The position numbers and the translations under genes are program-made. The notes below the pieces were generated by a model, which was not told where the DNA came from, did not search any database, and saw nothing but the letters and a program-made list of their open reading frames with translations. From Polytrichum commune (Eukaryota > Streptophyta > Polytrichopsida > Polytrichales > Polytrichaceae): a stretch of DNA of 64,000 bases. The stretch spans positions 9,546,001 through 9,610,000 of the forward strand of contig OX485804.1 of assembly GCA_950295325.1 (NCBI GenBank), written 5' to 3'. Within the stretch, counting starts at the first letter, position 1. Each line of letters starts with the position of its first letter. Below are positions 32,557 to 41,760 of the stretch, piece by piece.

Positions 32557-35500
32557 TCATGAATCTTGGAAGACATTTTTCAAACCAAGTCCTTCATTAA
32601 AAAGACTTGCGGAGGTCAAATTACCCAACGCCTCTAGTATCTCCTTTGGTCTCTCACAATTGTATAAATCCAAGGTGGTCAAGGATTGCAAATTACCCAA
32701 AGCCTTCGGTATCTCCTTCAAGCCCGTACAACCACTTAAATCCAAGGTGGTCAAGGAGGTCAAATTACCCAACGCCTCCGGTATCTCCTTCAAGCCCGTA
32801 CAACCACTTAAATCCAAGGTGGTCAAGGAGGTCAAATTACCCAACGCCTCCGGTATCTCCTTCAAGCCCTCACAATTGTTTAAATACAAGGTGGTCAAGG
32901 AGGTCAGATCACCCAACGCCTCCGGTATCTCCTTCAAGCCCTTACAACCCCTTAAATTCAAGGTGGTCAAGGAGGTCAAATTACCCAACGCCACCGGTAT
33001 CTCCTTCAAGCCCTTACAACCCCTTAAATTCAAGGTGGTCAAGGAGGTCAAATTACCCAACGCCACCGGTATCTCCTTCAAGCCCTTACAACCCCTTAAA
33101 TTCAAGGTGGTCAAGGAGGTCAAATTACCCAACGCCACCGGTATCTCCTTCAAGCTCTCACAATTGTTTAAATACAAGGTGGTCAAGGAGGTCAGATCAC
33201 CCAACGCCTCCAGTATCTCCTTCAAGCCCTCACAATTGTTTAAAGACAAGGTGGTCAAGGAGGTCAAATTACCCAACGCCTCCGGTATCTCCTTCAAGCC
33301 CGTACAACCACTTAAATACAAGGTGGTCAAGGAGGTCAAATTACCCAACGCCTCTAGTATCTCCTTTGGTGTCTCACAATTGTATAAATCCAAGGTGGTC
33401 AAGGACTGCAAATTACCCAACGCCTTCGGTATCTCCTTCAAGCCCGTACAACCACTTAAATCCAAGGTGGTCAAGGAGGTCAAATTACCCAACGCCTCCG
33501 GTATCTCCTTCAAGCCCGTACAACCACTTAAATCCAAGGTGGTCAAGGAGGTCAAATTACCCAACGCCTCCGGTATCTCCTTCAAGCCCGTACAACCACT
33601 TAAATACAAGGTGGTCAAGGAGGTCAAATTACCCAACGCCTCCGGTATCTCCTTCAAGCCCTCACAATTGTTTAAATACAAGATGGTCAAGGAGGTCAGA
33701 TCACCCAACGCCTCCGGTATCTCCTTCAAGCCCTCACAATTGTTTAAATACAAGTTGGTCAAGGAGGTCAAATTACCCAACGCCTCCGGGATCTCCTTCA
33801 AGCCCGTACAACCACTTAAATACAAGGTGGTCAAGGAGGTCAAATTACCCAACGCCTCCGGTATCTCCTTCAAGCCCGTACAACCACTTAAAGACAAGGT
33901 GGTCAAGGAGGTCAAATTACCCAACGCATCCGGTATCTCTTTCAAGCCCGTACAACCACTTAAATACAAGGTGGTCAAGGAGGTCAAACTACCCAACGCC
34001 TCCGGTATCTCCTTCAAGCCCGTACAACCACTTAAAGACAAGGTGGTCAAGGAGGTCAAATTACCCAACGCATCCGGTATCTCTTTCAAGCCCTTACAAC
34101 CCCTTAAATACAAGGTGGTCAAGGAGGTCAAATTACCCAACGCCTCCGGTATCTCCTTCAAGCCCGTGCAACCACTTAAAGACAAGGTGGTGAAGGAGGT
34201 CAAATTACCCAACGCCTCCGGTATCTCCTTCAAGCCCGTACAACCACTTAAATACAAGGTGGTCAAGGAGGTCAAATTACCCAACGCCTCCGGTATCTCC
34301 TTCAAGCCCGCACAATTGTTTAAATACAAGGTGGTCAAGGAGGTCAGATCACCCAACGCCTTCGGTATCTCCTTCATGCCCGTACAACCACTTAAATCCA
34401 AGGTGGTCAAGGAGGTCAAATTACCCAACGCCTCCGGTATCTCCTTCAAGCCTGTACAACCACTTAAATCCAAGGTGGTCAAGGAGGTCAAATTACCCAA
34501 CGCCTCCGGTATCTCCTTCAAGCCCGTACAACCACTTAAATCCAAGGTGGTCAAGGAGGTCAAATTACCCAACGCCTCCGGTATCTCCTTCAAGCCCTCA
34601 CAATTGTTTAAATACAAGGTGGTCAAGGAGGTCAGATCACCCAACGCCTCCGGTATCTCCTTCAAGCCCTCACAATTTTTTAAATACAAGTTGGTCAAGG
34701 AGGTCAAATTACCCAACGCCTCCGGTATCTCCTTCAAGCCCTCACAATTGTTTAAATACAAGTTGGTCAAGGAGGTCAAATTACCCAACGCCTCCGGTAT
34801 CTCCTTCAAGCCCGTACAACCACTTAAAGACAAGGTGGTCAAGGAGGTCAGATCACCCAACGCCTTCGGTATCTCCTTCATGCCCGTACAACCACTTAAA
34901 TCCAAGCTGGTCAAGGAGGTCAAATTACCCAACGCCTCCGGTATCTTCTTCAAGCCCGTACAACCACTTAAATCCAAGGTAGTCAAGGAGGTCAAATTAC
35001 CCAACGCCTCCGGTATCTCCTTCAAGCCCGTACAACCACTTAAAGACAAGGTGGTCAAGGAGGTCAAATTACCCAACGCATCCGGTATCTCTTTCAAGCC
35101 CTTACAACCCCTTAAATACAAGGTGGTCAAGGAGGTCAAATTACCCAACGCCTCCGGTATCTCCTTCAAGCCCGTGCAACCACTTAAAGACAAGGTGGTG
35201 AAGGAGGTCAAATTACCCAACGCCTCCGGTATCTCCTTCAAGCCCGTACAACCACTTAAATACAAGGTGGTCAAGGAGGTCAAATTACCCAACGCCTCCG
35301 GTATCTCCTTCAAGCCCGCACAATTGTTTAAATACAAGGTGGTCAAGGAGGTCAGATCACCCAACGCCTTCGGTATCTCCTTCATGCCCGTACAACCACT
35401 TAAATCCAAGGTGGTCAAGGAGGTCAAATTACCCAACGCCTCCGGTATCTCCTTCAAGCCTGTACAACCACTTAAATCCAAGGTGGTCAAGGAGGTCAAA

Positions 35501-38500
35501 TTACCCAACGCCTCCGGTATCTCCTTCAAGCCCGTACAACCACTTAAATCCAAGGTGGTCAAGGAGGTCAAATTACCCAACGCCTCCGGTATCTCCTTCA
35601 AGCCCTCACAATTGTTTAAATACAAGGTGGTCAAGGAGGTCAGATCACCCAACGCCTCCGGTATCTCCTTCAAGCCCTCACAATTTTTTAAATACAAGTT
35701 GGTCAAGGAGGTCAAATTACCCAACGCCTCCGGTATCTCCTTCAAGCCCTCACAATTGTTTAAATACAAGTTGGTCAAGGAGGTCAAATTACCCAACGCC
35801 TCCGGTATCTCCTTCAAGCCCGTACAACCACTTAAAGACAAGGTGGTCAAGGAGGTCAGATCACCCAACGCCTTCGGTATCTCCTTCATGCCCGTACAAC
35901 CACTTAAATCCAAGCTGGTCAAGGAGGTCAAATTACCCAACGCCTCCGGTATCTTCTTCAAGCCCGTACAACCACTTAAATCCAAGGTAGTCAAGGAGGT
36001 CAAATTACCCAACGCCTCCGGTATCTCCTTCAAGCCCGTACAACCACTTAAATACAAGGTGGTCAAGGAGGTCAAATTACCCAACGCCTCTAGTATCTCC
36101 TTTGGTCTCTCATAATTGTATAAATCCAAGGTGGTCAAGGACTGCAAATTACCCAACACCTTCGGTATCTCCTTCAAGCCCGTACAACCACTTAAATCCA
36201 AGGTGGTCAAGGAGGTCAAATTACCCAACGCCTCCGGTATCTCCTTCAAGCCCGTACAACCACTTAAATCCAAGGTGGTCAAGGAGGTCAAATTACCCAA
36301 CGCCTCCGGTATCTCCTTCAAGCCCGTACAATGCCATAATTTCAAGATGGTCAAGGAGGTCAAATTACCCAACGCTTCCGGTATCTCCTTCAAGCCCGTA
36401 CAACCACTTAAATCCAAGTTGGTCAAGGCGCTCAAATTACCGAACGCCTCCGGTATCTCCTTCAAGCCCGTACAACCACTTAAAGACAAGGTGGTCAAGG
36501 AGGTCAAATTACCCAACGCCTCCGGTATCTCCTTCAAGCCCGTACAACCACTTAAAGACAAGGTGGTCAAGGAGGTCAGATCACCCAACGCCTTCGGTAT
36601 CTCCTTCATGCCCGTACAACCACTTAAATCCAAGCTGGTCAAGGAGGTCAAATTACCCAACGCCTCCGGTATCTTCTTCAAGCCCGTACAACCACTTAAA
36701 TCCAAGGTAGTCAAGGAGGTCAAATTACCCAACGCCTCCGGTATCTCCTTCAAGCCCGTACAACCACTTAAATACAAGGTGGTCAAGGAGGTCAAATTAC
36801 CCAACGCCTCTAGTATCTCCTTTGGTCTCTCACAATTGTATAAATCCAAGGTGGTCAAGGAGGTCAGATCACCCAACGCCTTCGGTATCTCCTTCATGCC
36901 CGTACAACCACTTAAATCCAAGGTGGTCAAGGAGGTCAAATTACCCAACGCCTCCGGTATCTCCTTCAAGCCCGTACAACCACTTAAATCCAAGGTGGTC
37001 AAGGAGGTCAAATTACCCAACGCCTCCGGTATCTCCTTCAAGCCCGTACAATGCCATAATTTCAAGATGGTCAAGGAGGTCAAATTACCCAACGCTTCCG
37101 GTATCTCCTTCAAGCCCGTACAACCACTTAAATCCAAGTTGGTCAAGGCGCTCAAATTACCGAACGCCTCCGGTATCTCCTTCAAGCCCGTACAACCACT
37201 TAAAGACAAGGTGGTCAAGGAGGTCAAATTACCCAACGCCTCCGGTATCTCTTTCAAGCCCGTACAACCACTTAAATACAAGGTGGTCAAGGAGGTCAAA
37301 TTACCCAACGCCTCCGGTATCTCCTTCAAGCCCGTACAATGCCATAATTTCAAGATGGTCAAGGAGGTCAAATTACCCAACGCTTCCGGTATCTCCTTCA
37401 AGCCCGTACAACCACTTAAATCCAATTTGGTCAAGGGGGTCAAATTACCCAACGCCTCCGGTATCTCCTTCAAGCCCTTACAATTGCTTAAATCCAAGTT
37501 GGTCAAGGAGGTCAAATTACCCAACGCCTCTGGTATGTCCTTCAAGCCCGTACAACCACTTAAATCCAAGGCGGTCAAGGAGTGCAAATTACCCAACGCC
37601 TTTGGTATCTCCTTCAAGCCCTCACAATTGTTTAAATCCAAGGTGGTCAAGGAGGTCAAATTACCCAACGCCTCCGGTATCTCCTTCAAGCCCGTACAAC
37701 CTCTTAAATCCAAGGCGGTCAAGGAGGTCAAGTTGCCAACTTGTATAGGAACGTACTCCAAAATTCTACATCCACATAAATTTAGTTCTCTCAAAGAGGG
37801 TAGAGATCCTATGCTCTCTGGTAAGTGTTGAAATTTATAGCATTTTTGTATTGTCATTTCATTCAATGATACCAACCCATAAATACTTTCAGGTAGTGCT
37901 TTTAAGCTGGATACACCCGTAATCACCAAAACCTTCAAATGCAGAAGATTTTCCCATTTCACAAAGGAGATTGGATTTTGCATTTCTTCACCACTAGACA
38001 TGAAGATTTTTTGTTTGCAATTCACCAACAAACAACTTAGATGCTTAGAGTGGTTCACAATAGGTCCTATTGATACCAGACTCTCACACCCTTGATAATT
38101 GAACAATCGAAGAGAAGGCAATGGTTCCTTCATGTCCATGAATCTGACCTCCTTTGTTGGTTCATTGTAGGAAAGACTTTCCATGTGCCTCATATCTTTT
38201 CCAATTTCCTCATTCCATTTTGTAGCATGTATGTTCCACAAACGAGTTCCCATATAGTCGGACTGTGTTTCCACAATCATGCGGCCCATGTCTCGTAATT
38301 GGTCATGCATTTCCAAGCCTCCGTCTTTGCCAATCTTGACCAAAGATTTATCTTCCAAATGTTTCAAGGATTTTTTGGGGTTTTCGTTGATGTTGCTCCA
38401 TATTTGCAAAGCAGTTTCAACTCTTAACATACCATCCGCAAACAAATCTTTGCTAAGAAAACAACACATGTCCAAAAACATGTTCTTGTCTTCTTCATCC

Positions 38501-40950
38501 TTGAGGTCGTCAAAGCTTACTTGTAAGCACTGCCAAAGTTCCATATCGTTTTTTGAACCTAACGATCTTGCCCTTCGTAGCCTTTGCAAAGTCCTCATCC
38601 ATATGCGCACGCGATCAATTCCACATAATGTGGAACCCACAACCTTCAAGCTTAAAGGAAGTCCCCTACAAGTTTCCACAATTCTCTTCGCTATGTCTTC
38701 CACATGAGGTGGTATTTCAAAGACCCTTTGATTGTCACAAACATGTAGAGTAAACAAATTCATAGCTTCATCCAAATTCAACTCGTTTATATCCACTCGT
38801 TGAGCACCTTCAAGGCTTTCGACAAGGCCCCAATCACGAGTTGTGATGATCATTTTGTTCTTCACAGGGGCCACTTTGAAGATCTCAAGATCCATTAATT
38901 CATGGATTTGGTCTACACTACCAATGTCATCTAGAACCATGAGAGTCCTTTGCTTAGTGAATTTTTCCTCCAACAATCTTCTCCCTTCTGCAATGTCAAT
39001 CACATTCTCATGATTCACTCCTAGGTTGCTCAAAATTTCTTTCAATATTTCTAAAATACCACATCCTTGGGCTTTCATGAACGTGAAGCACGATACATCA
39101 AATTCTTGGCACATATGCTCCATCACATACTTTGCCAAAGTGGTTTTCCCCATTCCACCCATCCCGATGATGACCACCATCGAGTGCTTAACCAATTCCG
39201 TTATCACCTTTAACTTTCTTTTGTCCATACCAACAAGCTTCTGTGCACCATTGTGTTGAGCCTTTGTCCTCGTGAGTTCCATGCAATGTATGGATCCGAC
39301 TAACACATCGCATTCTCCTTTGTTTGCATATGTACTAGCCGGAATGTTCACATGATCCACACCGTTCATCTTTCCTGATATAAACCAAACACATGCCCTT
39401 ATCCAACTTACCATCACTTGGAACCACAACCAAAAACAAGATACAAGAGCTTGAAGCAAATGGAACCGATTTTGCCCAAAGGTGTTAAGATTGATCCAAC
39501 CATTCGAGATATTTTGAGTATTCTCCAAAAGCTCCCCTTTTACTTTGCCAAGCCTCATACAAATATGTTCAAACGTTGGCCTTTCTGACGGTTGTAGACA
39601 CCAACATTGTTCTATCAAAGCTGCCAAGGACTTAGGGCAATCAAGGGGCAACTTTGGTCGTTCTCCATCCTCCATACTTTTCTTTATAGATGATGGAGTC
39701 CTTCCTTGAAATGGTGTGGTTGTGGTGAGAACATATGAACACAACATGGCAAAACTAAATACATCGCTTTTGAAAGCATTTGCCTTGCCACCTTTGAGAA
39801 AAGTCTCCGGAGCTCTATACCCAGTCGTTCCTAATTTTCCCAAAGTTGGCTCCTCATACACATCCTTGGCTTTGATTTTTGCAATTCCGAAGTCCGCCAA
39901 CTTCACTTTCACATAACCCATCCCATCCAACTTAGAGTCCCCCCAAAAGTTGACAAGGACATTTTCAGGTTTCAAATCACGATGAGCAACATTCATGTCG
40001 TGAAGGTAAAACATACCTCTTGCAATCTGCATTATAATATCAATGGTAACAAGATAAGATTTTCTCAAAGTCTTGTTGTCCAAATGATCTGCAAGGTTCT
40101 TGTCCATTTTTTCCATCACTATGTAATTCCCAAACTTTTGGTTGTCCAAGATTTCCCCACAACAAATGAACTTAATAATATTGGGATGGCTCAACCCTGC
40201 TAAAACACCCACTTCCTTCCTATAATTTGCATTTGACATAATGATATATTCTTCACCATCAACCTTTTCAAAAACCTTCGCTGCAACGTCTAGGCCAAAA
40301 CACTTTGTCATATATACTTGTCCAACACTACCAATGCCCAGTGATGTTGTCAGTTCAGGACTCCAATGATATGTGGGAAAATTAACAACATCCAACTCCC
40401 GGCCTTCCCCATCCATTCGACAACTCAACCGCTTATGGGCATGCTTCACAATCTCTTGCTCTTCAGGAGATTCTTTTGTTGCTTGAATATGTGCCAACAA
40501 ACGGGACTCCAACGCCTCTTGGTCTTTCTCCACCTCCAAAAATTTGATTGGACTAAAGTTGATGGATTCTTGAAGGCCATGTACATTTACACCCATTGAT
40601 TGAAATTGGCCACACATTGTGTCAAAATTGCATCTCAACTCTTCAAGTACCTCTCGAAACTCCTCTTCATTGTCCATTTGCCATAGTGATGCACGAACCC
40701 AATCAACCTTACCACAATCTTGGATTATTACCTCAACTCTCTTCATAACTCGATACAAATCCTCCATACTTGATCCAAGCTTGACCTTTCCATGCAAAGT
40801 TTTCACCATGCTTTGGATACCCTCCACAAGAAGAGATGATATGTTTGTCATGTGCAAACATTGGTTTCCATTCAACAAATTTGATCCTCGCACCAACTTC
40901 TTCATTTGTGTTGAGCATTGGACCAATAGTAGCATGAAGTTCTCGTCCAT
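32557..40950 (-). CDS. Kinase-NB-ARC-LRR immune receptor with ~71 LRRs
   Basis: One intronless ORF of 2797 residues. Residues 1-180: helical region with an 'EDLYRVMKRVE...DW.RASLW' pattern recalling HeLo/RPW8-like four-helix domains (inference). Residues ~202-470: protein kinase with GIGSVGQV loop, Lys225 (VAAK), HRD 323-325, DFG 353-355, APE 380-382, so catalytically competent in appearance. Residues ~494-526: very hydrophobic linker. Residues ~575-900: NB-ARC with P-loop GMGGMGKTT (596-604), kinase-2 LMVLDDI (670-676), RNBS-B ITTR, GLPL (763-766), RNBS-D FLDMCCF, MHD (881-883). From ~1005 to the end: LRRs, about 71 of them near-identical 24-residue units. Such proteins act as intracellular immune receptors; kinase-NBS-LRR fusions are known in mosses. 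The start is the first Met of the frame. The LRR number is far above the usual 10-40 of plant NLRs. Confidence 0.92.
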   Translation of the reverse strand: MDENFMLLLVQCSTQMKKLVRGSNLLNGNQCLHMTNISSLLVEGIQSMVKTLHGKVKLGSSMEDLYRVMKRVEVIIQDCGKVDWVRASLWQMDNEEEFREVLEELRCNFDTMCGQFQSMGVNVHGLQESINFSPIKFLEVEKDQEALESRLLAHIQATKESPEEQEIVKHAHKRLSCRMDGEGRELDVVNFPTYHWSPELTTSLGIGSVGQVYMTKCFGLDVAAKVFEKVDGEEYIIMSNANYRKEVGVLAGLSHPNIIKFICCGEILDNQKFGNYIVMEKMDKNLADHLDNKTLRKSYLVTIDIIMQIARGMFYLHDMNVAHRDLKPENVLVNFWGDSKLDGMGYVKVKLADFGIAKIKAKDVYEEPTLGKLGTTGYRAPETFLKGGKANAFKSDVFSFAMLCSYVLTTTTPFQGRTPSSIKKSMEDGERPKLPLDCPKSLAALIEQCWCLQPSERPTFEHICMRLGKVKGELLENTQNISNGWINLNTFGQNRFHLLQALVSCFWLWFQVMVSWIRACVWFISGKMNGVDHVNIPASTYANKGECDVLVGSIHCMELTRTKAQHNGAQKLVGMDKRKLKVITELVKHSMVVIIGMGGMGKTTLAKYVMEHMCQEFDVSCFTFMKAQGCGILEILKEILSNLGVNHENVIDIAEGRRLLEEKFTKQRTLMVLDDIGSVDQIHELMDLEIFKVAPVKNKMIITTRDWGLVESLEGAQRVDINELNLDEAMNLFTLHVCDNQRVFEIPPHVEDIAKRIVETCRGLPLSLKVVGSTLCGIDRVRIWMRTLQRLRRARSLGSKNDMELWQCLQVSFDDLKDEEDKNMFLDMCCFLSKDLFADGMLRVETALQIWSNINENPKKSLKHLEDKSLVKIGKDGGLEMHDQLRDMGRMIVETQSDYMGTRLWNIHATKWNEEIGKDMRHMESLSYNEPTKEVRFMDMKEPLPSLRLFNYQGCESLVSIGPIVNHSKHLSCLLVNCKQKIFMSSGEEMQNPISFVKWENLLHLKVLVITGVSSLKALPESIYGLVSLNEMTIQKCYKFQHLPESIGSLPSLRELNLCGCRILEYVPIQVGNLTSLTALDLRGCTGLKEIPEALGNLTSLTTLDLNNCEGLKEIPKALGNLHSLTALDLSGCTGLKDIPEALGNLTSLTNLDLSNCKGLKEIPEALGNLTPLTKLDLSGCTGLKEIPEALGNLTSLTILKLWHCTGLKEIPEALGNLTSLTTLYLSGCTGLKEIPEALGNLTSLTTLSLSGCTGLKEIPEAFGNLSALTNLDLSGCTGLKEIPEALGNLTSLTILKLWHCTGLKEIPEALGNLTSLTTLDLSGCTGLKEIPEALGNLTSLTTLDLSGCTGMKEIPKALGDLTSLTTLDLYNCERPKEILEALGNLTSLTTLYLSGCTGLKEIPEALGNLTSLTTLDLSGCTGLKKIPEALGNLTSLTSLDLSGCTGMKEIPKALGDLTSLTTLSLSGCTGLKEIPEALGNLTSLTTLSLSGCTGLKEIPEAFGNLSALTNLDLSGCTGLKEIPEALGNLTSLTILKLWHCTGLKEIPEALGNLTSLTTLDLSGCTGLKEIPEALGNLTSLTTLDLSGCTGLKEIPKVLGNLQSLTTLDLYNYERPKEILEALGNLTSLTTLYLSGCTGLKEIPEALGNLTSLTTLDLSGCTGLKKIPEALGNLTSLTSLDLSGCTGMKEIPKALGDLTSLTTLSLSGCTGLKEIPEALGNLTSLTNLYLNNCEGLKEIPEALGNLTSLTNLYLKNCEGLKEIPEALGDLTSLTTLYLNNCEGLKEIPEALGNLTSLTTLDLSGCTGLKEIPEALGNLTSLTTLDLSGCTGLKEIPEALGNLTSLTTLDLSGCTGMKEIPKALGDLTSLTTLYLNNCAGLKEIPEALGNLTSLTTLYLSGCTGLKEIPEALGNLTSFTTLSLSGCTGLKEIPEALGNLTSLTTLYLRGCKGLKEIPDALGNLTSLTTLSLSGCTGLKEIPEALGNLTSLTTLDLSGCTGLKKIPEALGNLTSLTSLDLSGCTGMKEIPKALGDLTSLTTLSLSGCTGLKEIPEALGNLTSLTNLYLNNCEGLKEIPEALGNLTSLTNLYLKNCEGLKEIPEALGDLTSLTTLYLNNCEGLKEIPEALGNLTSLTTLDLSGCTGLKEIPEALGNLTSLTTLDLSGCTGLKEIPEALGNLTSLTTLDLSGCTGMKEIPKALGDLTSLTTLYLNNCAGLKEIPEALGNLTSLTTLYLSGCTGLKEIPEALGNLTSFTTLSLSGCTGLKEIPEALGNLTSLTTLYLRGCKGLKEIPDALGNLTSLTTLSLSGCTGLKEIPEALGSLTSLTTLYLSGCTGLKEIPDALGNLTSLTTLSLSGCTGLKEIPEALGNLTSLTTLYLSGCTGLKEIPEALGNLTSLTNLYLNNCEGLKEIPEALGDLTSLTILYLNNCEGLKEIPEALGNLTSLTTLYLSGCTGLKEIPEALGNLTSLTTLDLSGCTGLKEIPEALGNLTSLTTLDLSGCTGLKEIPKALGNLQSLTTLDLYNCETPKEILEALGNLTSLTTLYLSGCTGLKEIPEALGNLTSLTTLSLNNCEGLKEILEALGDLTSLTTLYLNNCESLKEIPVALGNLTSLTTLNLRGCKGLKEIPVALGNLTSLTTLNLRGCKGLKEIPVALGNLTSLTTLNLRGCKGLKEIPEALGDLTSLTTLYLNNCEGLKEIPEALGNLTSLTTLDLSGCTGLKEIPEALGNLTSLTTLDLSGCTGLKEIPKALGNLQSLTTLDLYNCERPKEILEALGNLTSASLFNEGLGLKNVFQDS
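32600..37745 (-). repeat. 72-bp tandem repeat array encoding the LRRs (~71 units)
   Basis: Every unit is 72 bp (24 codons) and no unit breaks the frame. Identical landmarks recur at exact multiples of 72: 'gtatcttctt' at 34941, 35949 and 36669 (steps of 1008 and 720), and 'atgccataat' at 36331, 37051 and ~37339 (steps of 720 and 288). So blocks of 14, 10 and 4 units were duplicated by in-register unequal exchange. Because the unit lacks stops on the opposite strand, it also produces long antisense ORFs that are not genes. Confidence 0.95.
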
Positions 40951-41760
40951 GACGCAATGATTGCCAATTGGAAATCTTCAAAACCCTATATCACAAATTT
41001 CACAAGTTTTCAAAAGTCTAATGTCAAGGAACATAACATAACTTCCGAAGGTGTAGAAAAAACTCAATTTAAAGGTCATCCAAATCTTGTTTCTCAATTT
41101 AAGCCAACGTCCTTTTCCATGTCAATGAACACACCGTTGATTTTCTTTTATCCTTTTTGTTGTTGTCACACAATCATTGGTGTTGGTTTAATATATTGTA
41201 GAAACATGTTTACAAGTGCACAATAAGTACCATAATCAAATTTGATCTTGGTTCTAATCAATATTGAGCACCTCAAGTGAGCCATATCGCATGCCAAACT
41301 AATTGCAATCACATTGATATTCCTATGTCACATGCAAATGTAGAGGTATGTGGTTGAAGATGTTTACCTTTTATTTTTTGTGTAAATCCAAAGATGTACT
41401 AAGACTTAAATCCAATCCAAACTCCGACTAACAACTCTTGCTGTCAACACCAATCAAACTAAGCTCAAAGTTAGCCTCTCTTATTCATCAACCTTGCAAA
41501 TTCTGAAGCATCACATTCATCAAGGATAATCTTCGACTCTAAGATAAACATTTCAAAGCACCACATTGTTTCATATAGTAATTATAATCGTTGTGTGAAC
41601 TATTCGCCAACAATTAAAACAAGTTGTCTATATCCCTCAAAATGCCACATCCAAAACCATTAATCATATTCTATTAAATATCAATTGAAGATCTTAAAAT
41701 CAAAGGCTTAAAATGATCACTCACAAGTGGGAGAGGTCTTCATATTTGTATAAAATGATT
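40951..41760. promoter_or_regulatory. Upstream region of the NLR gene (promoter not resolved)
   Basis: AT-rich, no ORF of note. It must hold the NLR promoter and 5' UTR on the minus strand, but I cannot point to a specific TATA box or start. Confidence 0.3.

Noticed and set aside
32292-32576. 94-residue minus-strand ORF overlapping the NLR stop codon as a C-terminal extension or separate gene
   Set aside because: It overlaps in another frame and shows no domain; part of it is just downstream non-coding sequence next to the interspersed repeat.
32504-36115. 1203-residue plus-strand ORF, plus companions at 36116-37831, 32607-34193, 36102-36710 and 36822-37748
   Set aside because: These are antisense shadows of the 72-bp LRR repeat: the unit lacks stop codons in two reverse frames, so long repetitive ORFs appear automatically. 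The minus strand carries the real domains.
32600-37745. CRISPR-like regular repeat array
   Set aside because: The 72-bp periodic units are contiguous coding LRRs with no unique spacers, in a plant genome.
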